From an uncultured Bacteroidota bacterium (GTDB lineage Bacteria; Bacteroidota; Bacteroidia; B-17B0; Aurantibacillaceae), in the NCBI GenBank assembly GCA_903834765.1, contig CAILKE010000025.1, positions 1 through 64,000 on the forward strand: a stretch of 64,000 nucleotides of DNA. Reading direction: 5' to 3'. A program made the translations under genes and the position numbers. The notes under the pieces are model-generated. The model was not told the DNA's origin. It saw only the letters and a program-made list of their open reading frames with translations, and ran no database searches. Positions 1 through 8,450 of this stretch are shown here, piece by piece. Every line of letters begins with the position of its first letter. Positions within the stretch are counted from its first letter, which is position 1.

Positions 1-25
1 AAATTATTATTAAAATTACTATATT

Positions 26-1189
26 ATGTTTGAAGACAATTCTGTTAATTTAGAACTATTAAGAAAACGTGCTCATAATTTACGTTGGGCTACTTTTCCA
101 GAAGGCGTTATTCCTTTAACTGCCGCAGACCCTGATTTTCCTAGTGCTCCAGAAATAGCAGAATCAATTTGTGCTTACTCAAAGGATAAATATTTTTGTT
201 ATGGTTCACCAGAAGGTTTGCCTGAATTCAAAGAAAGTGTTGCCAATTACTATCAAAAAAAACGGAATGTGCCTGTTTCACCTGCATTTACTTTCCCTGT
301 TGACAGTGCTGCTTTTGGAATATATTTAACCTGCAAAGCCTTTCTTTTGCCGGGAGACGAAGCTATCATCTTTGATCCCGTTGATTTTTTATTTCGATAT
401 TCAATTGAATCTGTGGGTGGCGTGGCTGTTCCTTTTAAAATTCCACCAGGTACAGATAAGGTGAATTTTGAGATAATGGAAACTTTGGTCACAAAAAAAA
501 CCAAATTGATTTGTCTTTGTAATCCGCTTAATCCAACAGGTAAAGTATTTACTAAAGAAGAATTGTTTCAATTGGGAAAAATAGCCTGCAAATATAATTT
601 GATTATTTTGTCTGATGAGATTTGGAGTGATATTATTTTCTTTCCTAACGTTTTTACTAGTATCGCTTCTATTGATCAAGAGATAAGAGATAGAACAATT
701 ACAATTACAGGATTCAGTAAATCATATGGCTTAGCTGGTTTACGAATTGGAGCTGTCATGGCTCATAACCAAAATCATTTTTTAAAATTAATCGATGCTT
801 CATTGCATAATTCAACTATACATGGTGCTAATGTTTTATCTCAGGTGGCTGCAACAACCGCATTAACAAAATGTGAATATTGGTTGAATGATTTTTTAAA
901 ACATCTTACTTCAATGCGAGCATTGCTTGTTGATGAACTCAACACGATACCTGGTTTTAATTGTTTGGCGCCCGAAGGCTGTTATGTTGCTTTTACAAAT
1001 ATTACTGCAACAAATAAAACTAGTCAAGAAATACATGAATTTCTTTTAAAAGAAGCAAAAGTGGCTGTTGTTCCTGGGTTAAAAAAATGGTTTGGTGATC
1101 ATGCTGATGGATATATTAGAATGAGTTTCGCAACATCTGATCAAATTTTACGAGACGCTATTTATCGAATAAAAAGTGTCATGAAATGA
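26..1189 (+). CDS. PLP-dependent aminotransferase, MalY/PatB-like (class I/II fold)
   Basis: Fold-type I PLP enzyme of 387 residues, the usual length for class I/II aminotransferases and MalY/PatB C-S lyases. Visible landmarks are an N-terminal segment with AADPDFPSAP, the NPLNPTG motif, SDEIWSD (the Asp that contacts the PLP pyridine nitrogen) and SKSYGLAGLRIG, whose Lys232 should form the Schiff base. DEIWSD is typical of the MalY/PatB branch, so either C-S lyase or transaminase activity is possible; the substrate cannot be told from sequence. Its stop overlaps the start of the following monooxygenase-DsbA fusion gene (ATGA), so the two are probably co-translated and may work on one substrate. 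Upstream sequence is cut by the window, so earlier operon members may be missing. Confidence 0.85.
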   Translation: MFEDNSVNLELLRKRAHNLRWATFPEGVIPLTAADPDFPSAPEIAESICAYSKDKYFCYGSPEGLPEFKESVANYYQKKRNVPVSPAFTFPVDSAAFGIYLTCKAFLLPGDEAIIFDPVDFLFRYSIESVGGVAVPFKIPPGTDKVNFEIMETLVTKKTKLICLCNPLNPTGKVFTKEELFQLGKIACKYNLIILSDEIWSDIIFFPNVFTSIASIDQEIRDRTITITGFSKSYGLAGLRIGAVMAHNQNHFLKLIDASLHNSTIHGANVLSQVAATTALTKCEYWLNDFLKHLTSMRALLVDELNTIPGFNCLAPEGCYVAFTNITATNKTSQEIHEFLLKEAKVAVVPGLKKWFGDHADGYIRMSFATSDQILRDAIYRIKSVMK

Positions 1190-3120
1190 AAGTAGTAATA
1201 ATTGGAGGCGGAATAGCAGGCCTCACAATGGGCATTTTATTACGCAGAAAAAATTATGATGTAGTAATAAATGAAAAAGCGATTGGAATCGAAGGTCGTG
1301 GCCATGCCTTTTTAATGAGTGCTGATGGATATGCAATCTTGAAGGACTTATTTCCTTATGCTAAAGTTCCACTTATAAGTAAAAAAGTAGATAGATTTAG
1401 CTTAAAAAAAATAAATCAAGAAGAATTAATAAAAGTTAAATTGGATGGCTGGTATTGCATGAAGCGTTCAAGTTTAATTACATTTCTATATTCTCTTTTA
1501 GACGGAAATACTTTAAAAAAAGGAAGAATTTTTTCGCATTTTATTATCGAAAACGAAAAAGCAGTTGCTGCCGTCTTTGAAAATGGTGAAGTAGAATATG
1601 GTGATGTTTTTATTGGCGCTGATGGAAGCAATTCTAAAGTGCGTGATTCTATTTTTAGTAAAGTAGAATTTAGTAATGTTGATGTAAAGGAAGTTGTAGG
1701 AATATCGACAAGAAATTTAAGTGACAATCAACAGGCTACTGTATTTCAAAAAATTCAAAGCAAAGAAAAAGGTTTAGCGTTTGGATTTATTCCTGTTTCT
1801 TCTGAAGAAGTTGTGTGGTTTATGCAATATGATGCCACTTTCTCAAATGGACGCGATAACTCAACCCCTGAGGAATTGAGTTCATTTTGTAAAGAAATGA
1901 TGAAAGACTTTCCTAATGATGTTTTGGAAATTCTTGAGTCAAATGATTTTTCAAAGTCATATGTTTGGGAGACAAGAGACTTTGACATTCTGCCCACTTT
2001 TCATAAAAACAATATAGCGCTTATTGGCGATGCTGCTCATTTAGCTTTACCCTTTACAAGTGCCGGAACAACAAATGCCATTTTAGATGCAAGTGCATTA
2101 TCGTCATTATTTGAGCAATTTGAAGACACAGAAAATATTTTTAAAAATTATTACAATACAAGATCTCCAAAATTGGCAAGCCATGTTGAACAAGGTAGAG
2201 AATTAAAAAAACTATTTTTGAATCCAAAATTTTACAGTGAAAGAGGCTATCTTTTACCTTTGGTTGCAGACCAAGATAATAATACTGAAGATGGAACATT
2301 TAAGCCTCTGAAGGTTTTATATTTCACTGATCCAGTTTGCTCAACCTGTTGGGTGATTCAACCAATTTTGAGGAAATTAAAATTAGAATATGATGATTAT
2401 TTAGATATTGAATATCATATGGGAGGCTTACTTCCCTCTTGGATTGGTTTTGATAAAGGGATTATTAAAAACCCCATAGACGCAGCTATACACTGGGAGG
2501 ATGTTAGTGAAAAATATGGCGTACCATTAGATGGAGATATTTGGATTGAAGACCCATTAGAATCATCTTTCCCTCCATCCATAGCATTTAAGGCTGCCCA
2601 ATTGCAAAATAACAATAAGGCTATTTTGTTTTTGAGACGAATAAAAGAAATGGTTTTTCTTGAGAAAAAAAATATTACAAAATGGGAGTTAATTGAAAAT
2701 GCGGCGCTAAGCTGTGGATTGGATTCAGCTATTCTGTTAAAAGACATGGGAGGTAGAGCAATTGAATTGTTTCAAGAGGATTTAAGACTATCAGAAAAAA
2801 ACAAGATTACCACTTTTCCTACATTTCTTTTTTTGGATGGATCAGAAACAAAATTTACTTTGAATGGTATACAACCTTATTCGAAATTTGAGGAAGTAAT
2901 TCATCATTTAATTCCACATGCAAAAAAAAATAATGGCAACCTTGATGCTATTAAATTATTTGAAAAATTCAATAATATGACAACAAAAGAATTTGCTTTT
3001 TTAAACGAAGTTTCTTTGGAAACAGGAGAATTAATGTTAGAAAAACTTTTTGAAAATGGTGTGATTGAAAAATTTGAAAATAAGAATGGTATTATTTGGA
3101 TGCATAAACTAGAGGATTAA
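1186..3120 (+). CDS. Fusion protein: FAD-dependent monooxygenase + DsbA/FrnE-like thioredoxin domain
   Basis: Residues 1 to about 345 are a PHBH-type flavin monooxygenase: dinucleotide-binding GGGIAG at 7-12, the GADGSNSKVR motif near 145, and the second FAD motif GDAAH at 281-285. After a short linker, residues about 370-570 form a DsbA-family thioredoxin domain: strand, then DPVCSTCW with Cys385 and Cys388 as a CxxC pair, then a helical insert and FPTFLF (cis-Pro loop). The last 60 residues look like a small winged-helix tail of the kind I recall on Bacteroidota DsbA/SpxH-like proteins. Monooxygenases of this class normally end near 380-400 residues, so 644 is a true fusion. No frameshift is visible at the junction. 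It overlaps the PLP enzyme gene by 4 nt. No signal peptide, so the thiol domain should be cytoplasmic. Substrate unknown. Confidence 0.85.
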   Translation: MKVVIIGGGIAGLTMGILLRRKNYDVVINEKAIGIEGRGHAFLMSADGYAILKDLFPYAKVPLISKKVDRFSLKKINQEELIKVKLDGWYCMKRSSLITFLYSLLDGNTLKKGRIFSHFIIENEKAVAAVFENGEVEYGDVFIGADGSNSKVRDSIFSKVEFSNVDVKEVVGISTRNLSDNQQATVFQKIQSKEKGLAFGFIPVSSEEVVWFMQYDATFSNGRDNSTPEELSSFCKEMMKDFPNDVLEILESNDFSKSYVWETRDFDILPTFHKNNIALIGDAAHLALPFTSAGTTNAILDASALSSLFEQFEDTENIFKNYYNTRSPKLASHVEQGRELKKLFLNPKFYSERGYLLPLVADQDNNTEDGTFKPLKVLYFTDPVCSTCWVIQPILRKLKLEYDDYLDIEYHMGGLLPSWIGFDKGIIKNPIDAAIHWEDVSEKYGVPLDGDIWIEDPLESSFPPSIAFKAAQLQNNNKAILFLRRIKEMVFLEKKNITKWELIENAALSCGLDSAILLKDMGGRAIELFQEDLRLSEKNKITTFPTFLFLDGSETKFTLNGIQPYSKFEEVIHHLIPHAKKNNGNLDAIKLFEKFNNMTTKEFAFLNEVSLETGELMLEKLFENGVIEKFENKNGIIWMHKLED

Positions 3121-3439
3121 TTTCTGTTTTTCATACTTTTTTTATCAGAAGCTAAAATATAAAAGAGAATGAATTTTGAAATAGAATATAATACTCACAT
3201 TTTTTGAAAACCAACTGAAAACATTTTATAAGACCATTAATATACCTACTGGTAATATCACAAACAATAAAATTAATTGATTTAAAATTTGATTAGTAAG
3301 ATTTAACCTGTTTAGGTTTTCATTTATTTAACTTAATTTATTTTTGAACTTTTTGCGTTTCAATTATACTGTTTTTAATCCAAAAATCATTGCTCGTATT
3401 TAAACAATGAGTGTATATTTGTAAACCAAAAAAACAGCT
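3121..3439. other. Gene-free interval upstream of the saccharopine dehydrogenase-like gene
   Basis: About 320 bases of AT-rich DNA. No ORF of note in any frame (the longest ATG-started reading is about a dozen codons). No clear terminator follows the fusion gene. The only interpretable element is a Bacteroidota-type promoter at its right end. Confidence 0.6.
3390..3421 (+). promoter_or_regulatory. Bacteroidota sigma-type promoter (TTG / TATATTTG)
   Basis: TATATTTG at 3414-3421 matches the Bacteroidota -7 consensus TAnnTTTG. A TTG at 3390-3392 lies 21 nt upstream, within the usual range for the -33 element. The start codon of the next gene is 19 nt downstream of the -7 box. Confidence 0.55.
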
Positions 3440-4645
3440 ATGACTAAACTAAAAATAGGCGTTCTTCGCGAAGAAAAATCTCCACCAGATAAACGAGTTC
3501 CTTTAACCCCCTTAATATGTACTGAGCTTTTACGCGCCTATCCAAATTTAGAAATTGTGATACAGCCCAGCAAAATAAGATGCTATAGCGACGATGAATA
3601 TTTAGCATTTGGATTATCCTTGCAAGAAGACTTAACAGATTGCGATGTATTAATGGGCGTGAAAGAACAACCAAAAGAATTATTGATTCCTAATAAAAAA
3701 TACTTTTTCTTTTCACATACCATCAAAAAACAGGCACATAATATTAAATTAATGAAAGCCTTGATTGAGAAAAAAATTCAAATGATTGATTACGAAACCT
3801 TGACAGATAAAAACCATAATCGTATTATTGGTTTTGGTCGTTATGCAGGTATTGTAGGTGCATACAATGGTATTTTAGGCTATGGAAAAAAATATGATTT
3901 ATTTCAAATTAAACCAGCAAACCTTTGTCGTGATAGAGCAGAAATGGAAGATGAATTAAAACGTGTGAAACTACCAAACATTAAAATTGCTTTAACTGGC
4001 GGTGGTCGTGTAGCTAATGGTGCTATTGAAACACTTTCTGCATTGCGAATTAGAAAAGTTACTCCCGAAGAGTTTTTAATGGCAACTTTCCGTGAACCTG
4101 TATATTGTCAGTTAAATCCACGAGATTATGTTGAACGACCTAATGATCATAATTTTGACTTAAATGATTTTTTTAGTCATCCAGAGCATTTTGTTTCTAA
4201 ATTTTCACCTTATACTAAAGCAACTGATATTTTTATTTCTGCCCATTTTTGGGATCCTAGGTCTCCAAAAATGTTTACTACAGACGACTTAAAGACACCT
4301 GATTTTAAAATGAGTGTCATAGCAGATGTAACTTGTGATATAGATGGCAGCGTTCCAACTACTTTAAGGGCAAGTACTATTGCTGCACCTTTTTATGGTT
4401 ATAATCCAAAAACAGATAAAGAAGATGTACCTTTTAATAAGGAAACTATTTGTATTATGGCGGTTGATAATTTACCTTGCGAATTACCGCGTGATGCAAG
4501 TGATGATTTTGGAAAAGATTTAATGGAACGTGTAGTTCCTTATTTATTTAAAGAAGATATAGACAAAATTATTGAGAGAGCTAGTATTTGTATAGATGGA
4601 AAATTAACTACTAGCTTTGAATACCTGAGTGATTACGCATACTAG
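3440..4645 (+). CDS. Saccharopine dehydrogenase-like / alanine dehydrogenase-type NAD(P)-dependent oxidoreductase
   Basis: The 401-residue protein begins with the alanine dehydrogenase/PNT N-terminal pattern (IGVLREEKSPPDKRVPLTP) and carries a nucleotide-binding loop GGGRVANGA at about 187-195. Overall it resembles lysine-forming saccharopine dehydrogenase (LYS1/LKR-SDH type) more than bacterial alanine dehydrogenase: the HFWDPRSPKMFTTDDL region and the DVTCDIDGSVPTT segment are characteristic. The reaction would be NAD-linked cleavage or formation of saccharopine in lysine metabolism, in the cytoplasm. There is no lysine-ketoglutarate reductase gene next to it. It forms a single-gene unit with its own promoter and a strong terminator. 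Confidence 0.8.
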   Translation: MTKLKIGVLREEKSPPDKRVPLTPLICTELLRAYPNLEIVIQPSKIRCYSDDEYLAFGLSLQEDLTDCDVLMGVKEQPKELLIPNKKYFFFSHTIKKQAHNIKLMKALIEKKIQMIDYETLTDKNHNRIIGFGRYAGIVGAYNGILGYGKKYDLFQIKPANLCRDRAEMEDELKRVKLPNIKIALTGGGRVANGAIETLSALRIRKVTPEEFLMATFREPVYCQLNPRDYVERPNDHNFDLNDFFSHPEHFVSKFSPYTKATDIFISAHFWDPRSPKMFTTDDLKTPDFKMSVIADVTCDIDGSVPTTLRASTIAAPFYGYNPKTDKEDVPFNKETICIMAVDNLPCELPRDASDDFGKDLMERVVPYLFKEDIDKIIERASICIDGKLTTSFEYLSDYAY

Positions 4646-4670
4646 ATTTAACGAGAGATATTAAAAAAAA

Positions 4671-4700
4671 AGAGCTTATCAATTGATAAGCTCTTTTTTT
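4671..4700. terminator. Bidirectional intrinsic terminator
   Basis: AGAGCTTATC, loop AATT, GATAAGCTCT (10-bp perfect stem), followed by seven T on the plus strand and preceded by a run of A. It lies between the convergent saccharopine dehydrogenase-like gene and the T9SS-sorted protein gene, so it can serve both. Confidence 0.9.
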
Positions 4701-4717
4701 ATGAAATAAAATACTGA

Positions 4718-6742
4718 TTATTTTTGTACAACAAATTTCTTAGTAACAGATTTACTGTTAGCCATTTTAACTTGGTAGAAATATAAACCAGCACTTAAAT
4801 TAGATAAATTAATATCTACTTTATTGCTTCCTGAAGTTCCATCAAAAGATGTTGTGTAAACTGTTTGTCCAACACTATTCATTACAACGATATCCATTTT
4901 TGCGTTTTCAACTAAAGATACTTCAATAGTACCGTTAGAAGAAGCTGGATTTGGATAAAAATTAAGATTAGAAACTGTAGATGCTAATTCATTAATGCCT
5001 ACACCTGAAGAAGCTGAACAGCCTTGTCCGTTAGGAGTTACTGTAAATTCAGAAGTTGCAAATAAATTATCATCAATATAATATTGACTGATTGCCACAT
5101 CTCCATTATTAGTTCCGTCATCACTTCTTACAACAGTCATTGGAATTAATAAACTAGAAGATGTTGGTTTAGCTATAATAGGAGAAGTAAAGAAGAAATA
5201 TGCTTGACTAGCAATTGAAGCTTTTCCAGTTGTCATATTTTTCTTACAAGTCATTTTATTAGCAGCTACATCATAACCTCTCATAAATACATCTGGTAAA
5301 GTACTGATGTGAGTTGTAACAGAAGAAGAATCACTATCTGCCCAGCTGTAGATTAAATGGTTACCATCAGTTGTTCTAGATATTTGGCAACGAGCATCAT
5401 AAGCAATATTTGTTGCTCCTGTCCAGTTAGATTCAGCAGCTGCAGGTCCAGCATTGTTTAAAGAATCAACGATCATCGCATCCCAACCTGTAGAAGTAGT
5501 TTTAAAATCCATTAAATAATTCCATACTTGATTATAATTAGGAGAATAAGTAAAGCCTAAACTATCTAAATCATCAGAGAAAGCAGATGATAAAGATGTA
5601 AATAAGTGTAAATCACCATTTGCATCAACAGTTGCTGAAGCACCTTCACCTGGAGCAATAAATGGTTTAGCTAAAGTTGTATTATTAACACCAAAAAGTC
5701 TATCATTAATTACTGGAATTGTTGTAAAATCAAATAATGGAGCAAAACGTGACCATGAAGTTCCTGAATTTGTAGTTTTGTATACATAAGGCTGGAAAGA
5801 GTTTTGAGATGTACCTGCAACTGCATTAGCATCTACACCATAAAATATTACATAACCAATTGTTCCAGCTTGGTTCCAAGCCATATTAGCTGTGCCAGTA
5901 TACGCATTTTTATCTCCAGCATTATCTAATTTAAAGTCAGGCTTCAATGAGTCTGCAGTCCAAGTAAAAGAACCTGCGTTAAATACACCTTTATTAATGA
6001 TAGAACCTCTCCATTGTTGAGCAGCAGCTGTAGTTCCATTTGCATCACCATACATTTGACCTACAATATGAACAACACCATCTGCTGTTGTTTGAGGGTC
6101 TACACGCGAAAAATCTTGCTTAGCTTGACCAGCAGTTAATGCTAAATTATCAATATATAATGCAGGATTTACTGCTGTAGTACCTGGTGCTTGTAATTGT
6201 TTAGATCCAAAATAAACACCTTGCCAGTTTGCACCTGGATGCCATGGGCCTGAAGCTACAGCTAAAGCATTTGAAGGAGTTGTATTTCCTAATGGATTGT
6301 AAATTGTTCCACAAGGATAACGATGAAATTGAGTTGAACTAGCTAAAACAACTGTAGAATCCCAAGATGATCCGTTATTAGAAGACCATACATAAGATAT
6401 TGTTCCTGAATTTCCGTCAGGAATTCCCGTCCAAAGATTAATGTTTTGACGATACACTAAACCAACAGTGTTAAGAGCTTCGTTGTATTGCAAACAACGA
6501 GATTCTGATACAATAACTCCTAATGCATTAGTAGAGCCAGCAATACGCTTGTAAGGAGCTGCGGAAACTTTGTTGGCAACATTAGTTGAAGGTGTGACGT
6601 TGAAAATAGATGGCTCAGCTACAGTAAATTTCATAGTTTCCATTTTCTTAAACTTTGCGTTAGCAATAGTTCTGTGCGAATTTTGAGCTATTACTGCTAG
6701 AGAAGCAAAAGCAGTAACCCCGAATAATAATTGTTTTTTCAT
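4718..6742 (-). CDS. Secreted protein with BNR/sialidase-like repeats and T9SS type A C-terminal sorting domain
   Basis: The 674-residue protein has an N-terminal signal peptide (MKKQLLFGVTAFASLAVIAQ) and a C-terminal domain of about 75 residues with the hallmarks of a type IX secretion sorting signal: NLNFYPNPASS, VVMNSVGQTVY, LSAGLYFYQV and a final KKFVVQK. Between them are Asp-box-like motifs (SSNNGSSWDST, TTNSGTSWSRF), as in sialidase/BNR beta-propellers, plus many Ser/Thr/Asn. It is predicted to cross the outer membrane by T9SS and be attached or released. Catalytic sialidase residues are not evident, so it may be binding or structural. A TAAATTTG element lies about 40 nt upstream of its start. 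Confidence 0.88.
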   Translation of the reverse strand: MKKQLLFGVTAFASLAVIAQNSHRTIANAKFKKMETMKFTVAEPSIFNVTPSTNVANKVSAAPYKRIAGSTNALGVIVSESRCLQYNEALNTVGLVYRQNINLWTGIPDGNSGTISYVWSSNNGSSWDSTVVLASSTQFHRYPCGTIYNPLGNTTPSNALAVASGPWHPGANWQGVYFGSKQLQAPGTTAVNPALYIDNLALTAGQAKQDFSRVDPQTTADGVVHIVGQMYGDANGTTAAAQQWRGSIINKGVFNAGSFTWTADSLKPDFKLDNAGDKNAYTGTANMAWNQAGTIGYVIFYGVDANAVAGTSQNSFQPYVYKTTNSGTSWSRFAPLFDFTTIPVINDRLFGVNNTTLAKPFIAPGEGASATVDANGDLHLFTSLSSAFSDDLDSLGFTYSPNYNQVWNYLMDFKTTSTGWDAMIVDSLNNAGPAAAESNWTGATNIAYDARCQISRTTDGNHLIYSWADSDSSSVTTHISTLPDVFMRGYDVAANKMTCKKNMTTGKASIASQAYFFFTSPIIAKPTSSSLLIPMTVVRSDDGTNNGDVAISQYYIDDNLFATSEFTVTPNGQGCSASSGVGINELASTVSNLNFYPNPASSNGTIEVSLVENAKMDIVVMNSVGQTVYTTSFDGTSGSNKVDINLSNLSAGLYFYQVKMANSKSVTKKFVVQK

Positions 6743-6782
6743 AGATATTTTGGTTTTAGTTTTTAATTAAACAACATTAAGG

Positions 6783-6790
6783 CAAATTTA
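6783..6790 (-). promoter_or_regulatory. Candidate -7 element for the T9SS-sorted protein gene
   Basis: Reads TAAATTTG on the minus strand, matching TAnnTTTG, about 40 nt before the start codon. No TTG at the expected -33 distance was found, so support is partial. Confidence 0.35.
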
Positions 6791-6834
6791 ATGATTTAAT
6801 AATTAAAATTACGCATTTTTAACAAACATATTTT

Positions 6835-8151
6835 CTACAAATATTCTACCAATTTCTCCAACTTCCCTCCTCTGGATCCTTTAATAAGAATATTGTATTG
6901 CTTAAAGTTTTGTTTTTTAAGATAGACAGATGCATCTTCTCCGTTCATAAAAAATTGATATTGAGGAAACTTATTTTTATGCTCGTAAAACAAAACACCC
7001 ACAAAAATTGCGTTAATTGTATCATGAGTTGAAATTTGGTTTAATATTTTCTCATGTTCTAATTTACTATAATCACCTAATTCAAGCATATCAGATAATA
7101 AAACCAATTTAGACTTAAAGTTTTGTTTGATAAAATGATCAATAGCTAAATGCATACTAGTTGGATTGGCATTATATGCATCTAAAATAAGTGTATTGTT
7201 GTCTGTTTTTTTTACTTGAGAACGATTCATTTCAGGCATGTATTCAGTTAAAGCCTGATTAATATCTTTTGTTTCAACTTCAAAATAATGACCTATGCAT
7301 GCAGCACATAACACATTTATAAAGTTATAATGTCCAAATAGATTTGTCTTAATTATTTCAACGTTTTCAAGGGATATAAATTTTGTATTCCACTTAAAAT
7401 CAACAAATTCGGAACCGGTAATTAAAGTACCATAAACGTCATACTCATCTTTCAATCCGTATGTTATTTTTTCAATATCACCACTAAGATTTAATAGAGT
7501 TTCATCATCAGCATTGATAAACAACTTTCCATTTTTTAGTTTGATGTGTTTGTATAATTCGCTTTTCCCCTTCTTCACTCCTTCTTCGCCGCCAAACCCT
7601 TCAAGGTGTGCTTTTCCTATATTTGTAATAAGTCCGAAATCTGGATCTGAAATATTACTTAACAATTCAATTTCTCCTTGATGATTAGCGCCCATTTCTA
7701 CAATAGCCATTTCGTGTTTTGAGGTAATAGCTAATAAAGTAAGCGGAACCCCAATATGATTATTTAAATTACCTTTAGTGGCGTAAGTATTATATTTTTT
7801 AGATAATACAGCATGTATTAATTCTTTATTAGTTGTTTTACCATTACTTCCTGTAATCCCAATAACTGGAATCTTGAGTAAACTACGATGATATTTCGCC
7901 AGCAATTGAAGGCTTTCTAATACATCTTTTACATACAATAATGTATTACCATTAGCTATAGATTCATCATCAACAATAGCATAAGAACAACCTCCCTCAA
8001 TAGCATTTTGTGCAAATCCATTGGCATTGAAATTATCGCCTTTTAAAGCGAAAAAAATCGAGCCTAATTCTAATTTACGAGTATCAGTTGTGATTTTTTG
8101 CTGACAGGTTAAAAATAATTGATAGATATATTCAATAGTAGTTACTTCCAT
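6835..8151 (-). CDS. murF: UDP-N-acetylmuramoyl-tripeptide--D-alanyl-D-alanine ligase MurF
   Basis: Mur ligase of 438 residues. It adds D-Ala-D-Ala to the UDP-MurNAc-tripeptide in cytoplasmic peptidoglycan precursor synthesis, using ATP. The N-terminal TTDTRKLELGSIFFALKG segment is the MurF-type UDP-binding domain. The P-loop GSNGKTT sits at 101-107, followed by the NNHIGVPLTLL and EMGANHQGEIELL motifs, and the C-terminal Mur ligase domain has DAYNANPTSM. The SNGKTT variant and the DAYNANP motif favour MurF over MurC/D/E. It stands outside any dcw cluster, which is common for murF in Bacteroidota. Its start is separated from the T9SS gene's unit and followed by a 300-base gene-poor interval. 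Confidence 0.93.
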   Translation of the reverse strand: MEVTTIEYIYQLFLTCQQKITTDTRKLELGSIFFALKGDNFNANGFAQNAIEGGCSYAIVDDESIANGNTLLYVKDVLESLQLLAKYHRSLLKIPVIGITGSNGKTTNKELIHAVLSKKYNTYATKGNLNNHIGVPLTLLAITSKHEMAIVEMGANHQGEIELLSNISDPDFGLITNIGKAHLEGFGGEEGVKKGKSELYKHIKLKNGKLFINADDETLLNLSGDIEKITYGLKDEYDVYGTLITGSEFVDFKWNTKFISLENVEIIKTNLFGHYNFINVLCAACIGHYFEVETKDINQALTEYMPEMNRSQVKKTDNNTLILDAYNANPTSMHLAIDHFIKQNFKSKLVLLSDMLELGDYSKLEHEKILNQISTHDTINAIFVGVLFYEHKNKFPQYQFFMNGEDASVYLKKQNFKQYNILIKGSRGGKLEKLVEYL

Positions 8152-8339
8152 TTATATAGTTTTAAGATTGAATAAAAATAAACAAATAAAATAATAGGAA
8201 ACTATTTTCTGAAGTTTCTAATCCACAAGATTACTAACAGAGCACCTATATTAAATGCCTTTTTATGTATTTCTTTTTTGATTTTTATAAGGTATACATG
8301 TGTTCACTTCGTTCGGGTGTCGTTGAACTTCATTTTTAA

Positions 8340-8357
8340 TTCCGATAGCTATCGGAA
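8340..8357. repeat. 18-bp perfect palindrome, candidate dispersed repeat
   Basis: TTCCGATAGCTATCGGAA is a perfect palindrome with no loop. It is G+C-richer than its surroundings and lies in a noncoding interval. From memory, the GATAGCTATC core recurs in Bacteroidota intergenic DNA. Only one copy is in this window, so dispersion is inferred. Confidence 0.5.
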
Positions 8358-8402
8358 GCTCATTTACCAATGTAAACTGCGCTTTAAAAAATTTGTTCGC
8401 CT

Positions 8403-8423
8403 AAAAAACTCTATTTAATAGAG
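8403..8423 (-). terminator. Intrinsic terminator of the LytTR response regulator gene
   Basis: Read on the minus strand: CTCTATT, one-base loop region, AATAGAG, then TTTTTT. The stem is 7 bp and AT-rich, so efficiency may be modest. It lies about 30 nt past the stop of the regulator gene. Confidence 0.55.
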
Positions 8424-8450
8424 ATGCCAGATGCCGACAGTAAAATAAAA

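Larger units (their letters stand above)
8152..8450. other. Gene-free interval with palindromic repeat and terminator
   Basis: About 300 bases between murF and the response regulator gene, both on the minus strand. No plausible ORF. It contains an 18-bp perfect palindrome, scraps resembling dispersed intergenic repeats (CACTTCGTTCGGGTGTCG near 8303-8320), and a hairpin-plus-T terminator for the regulator gene. Confidence 0.6.
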
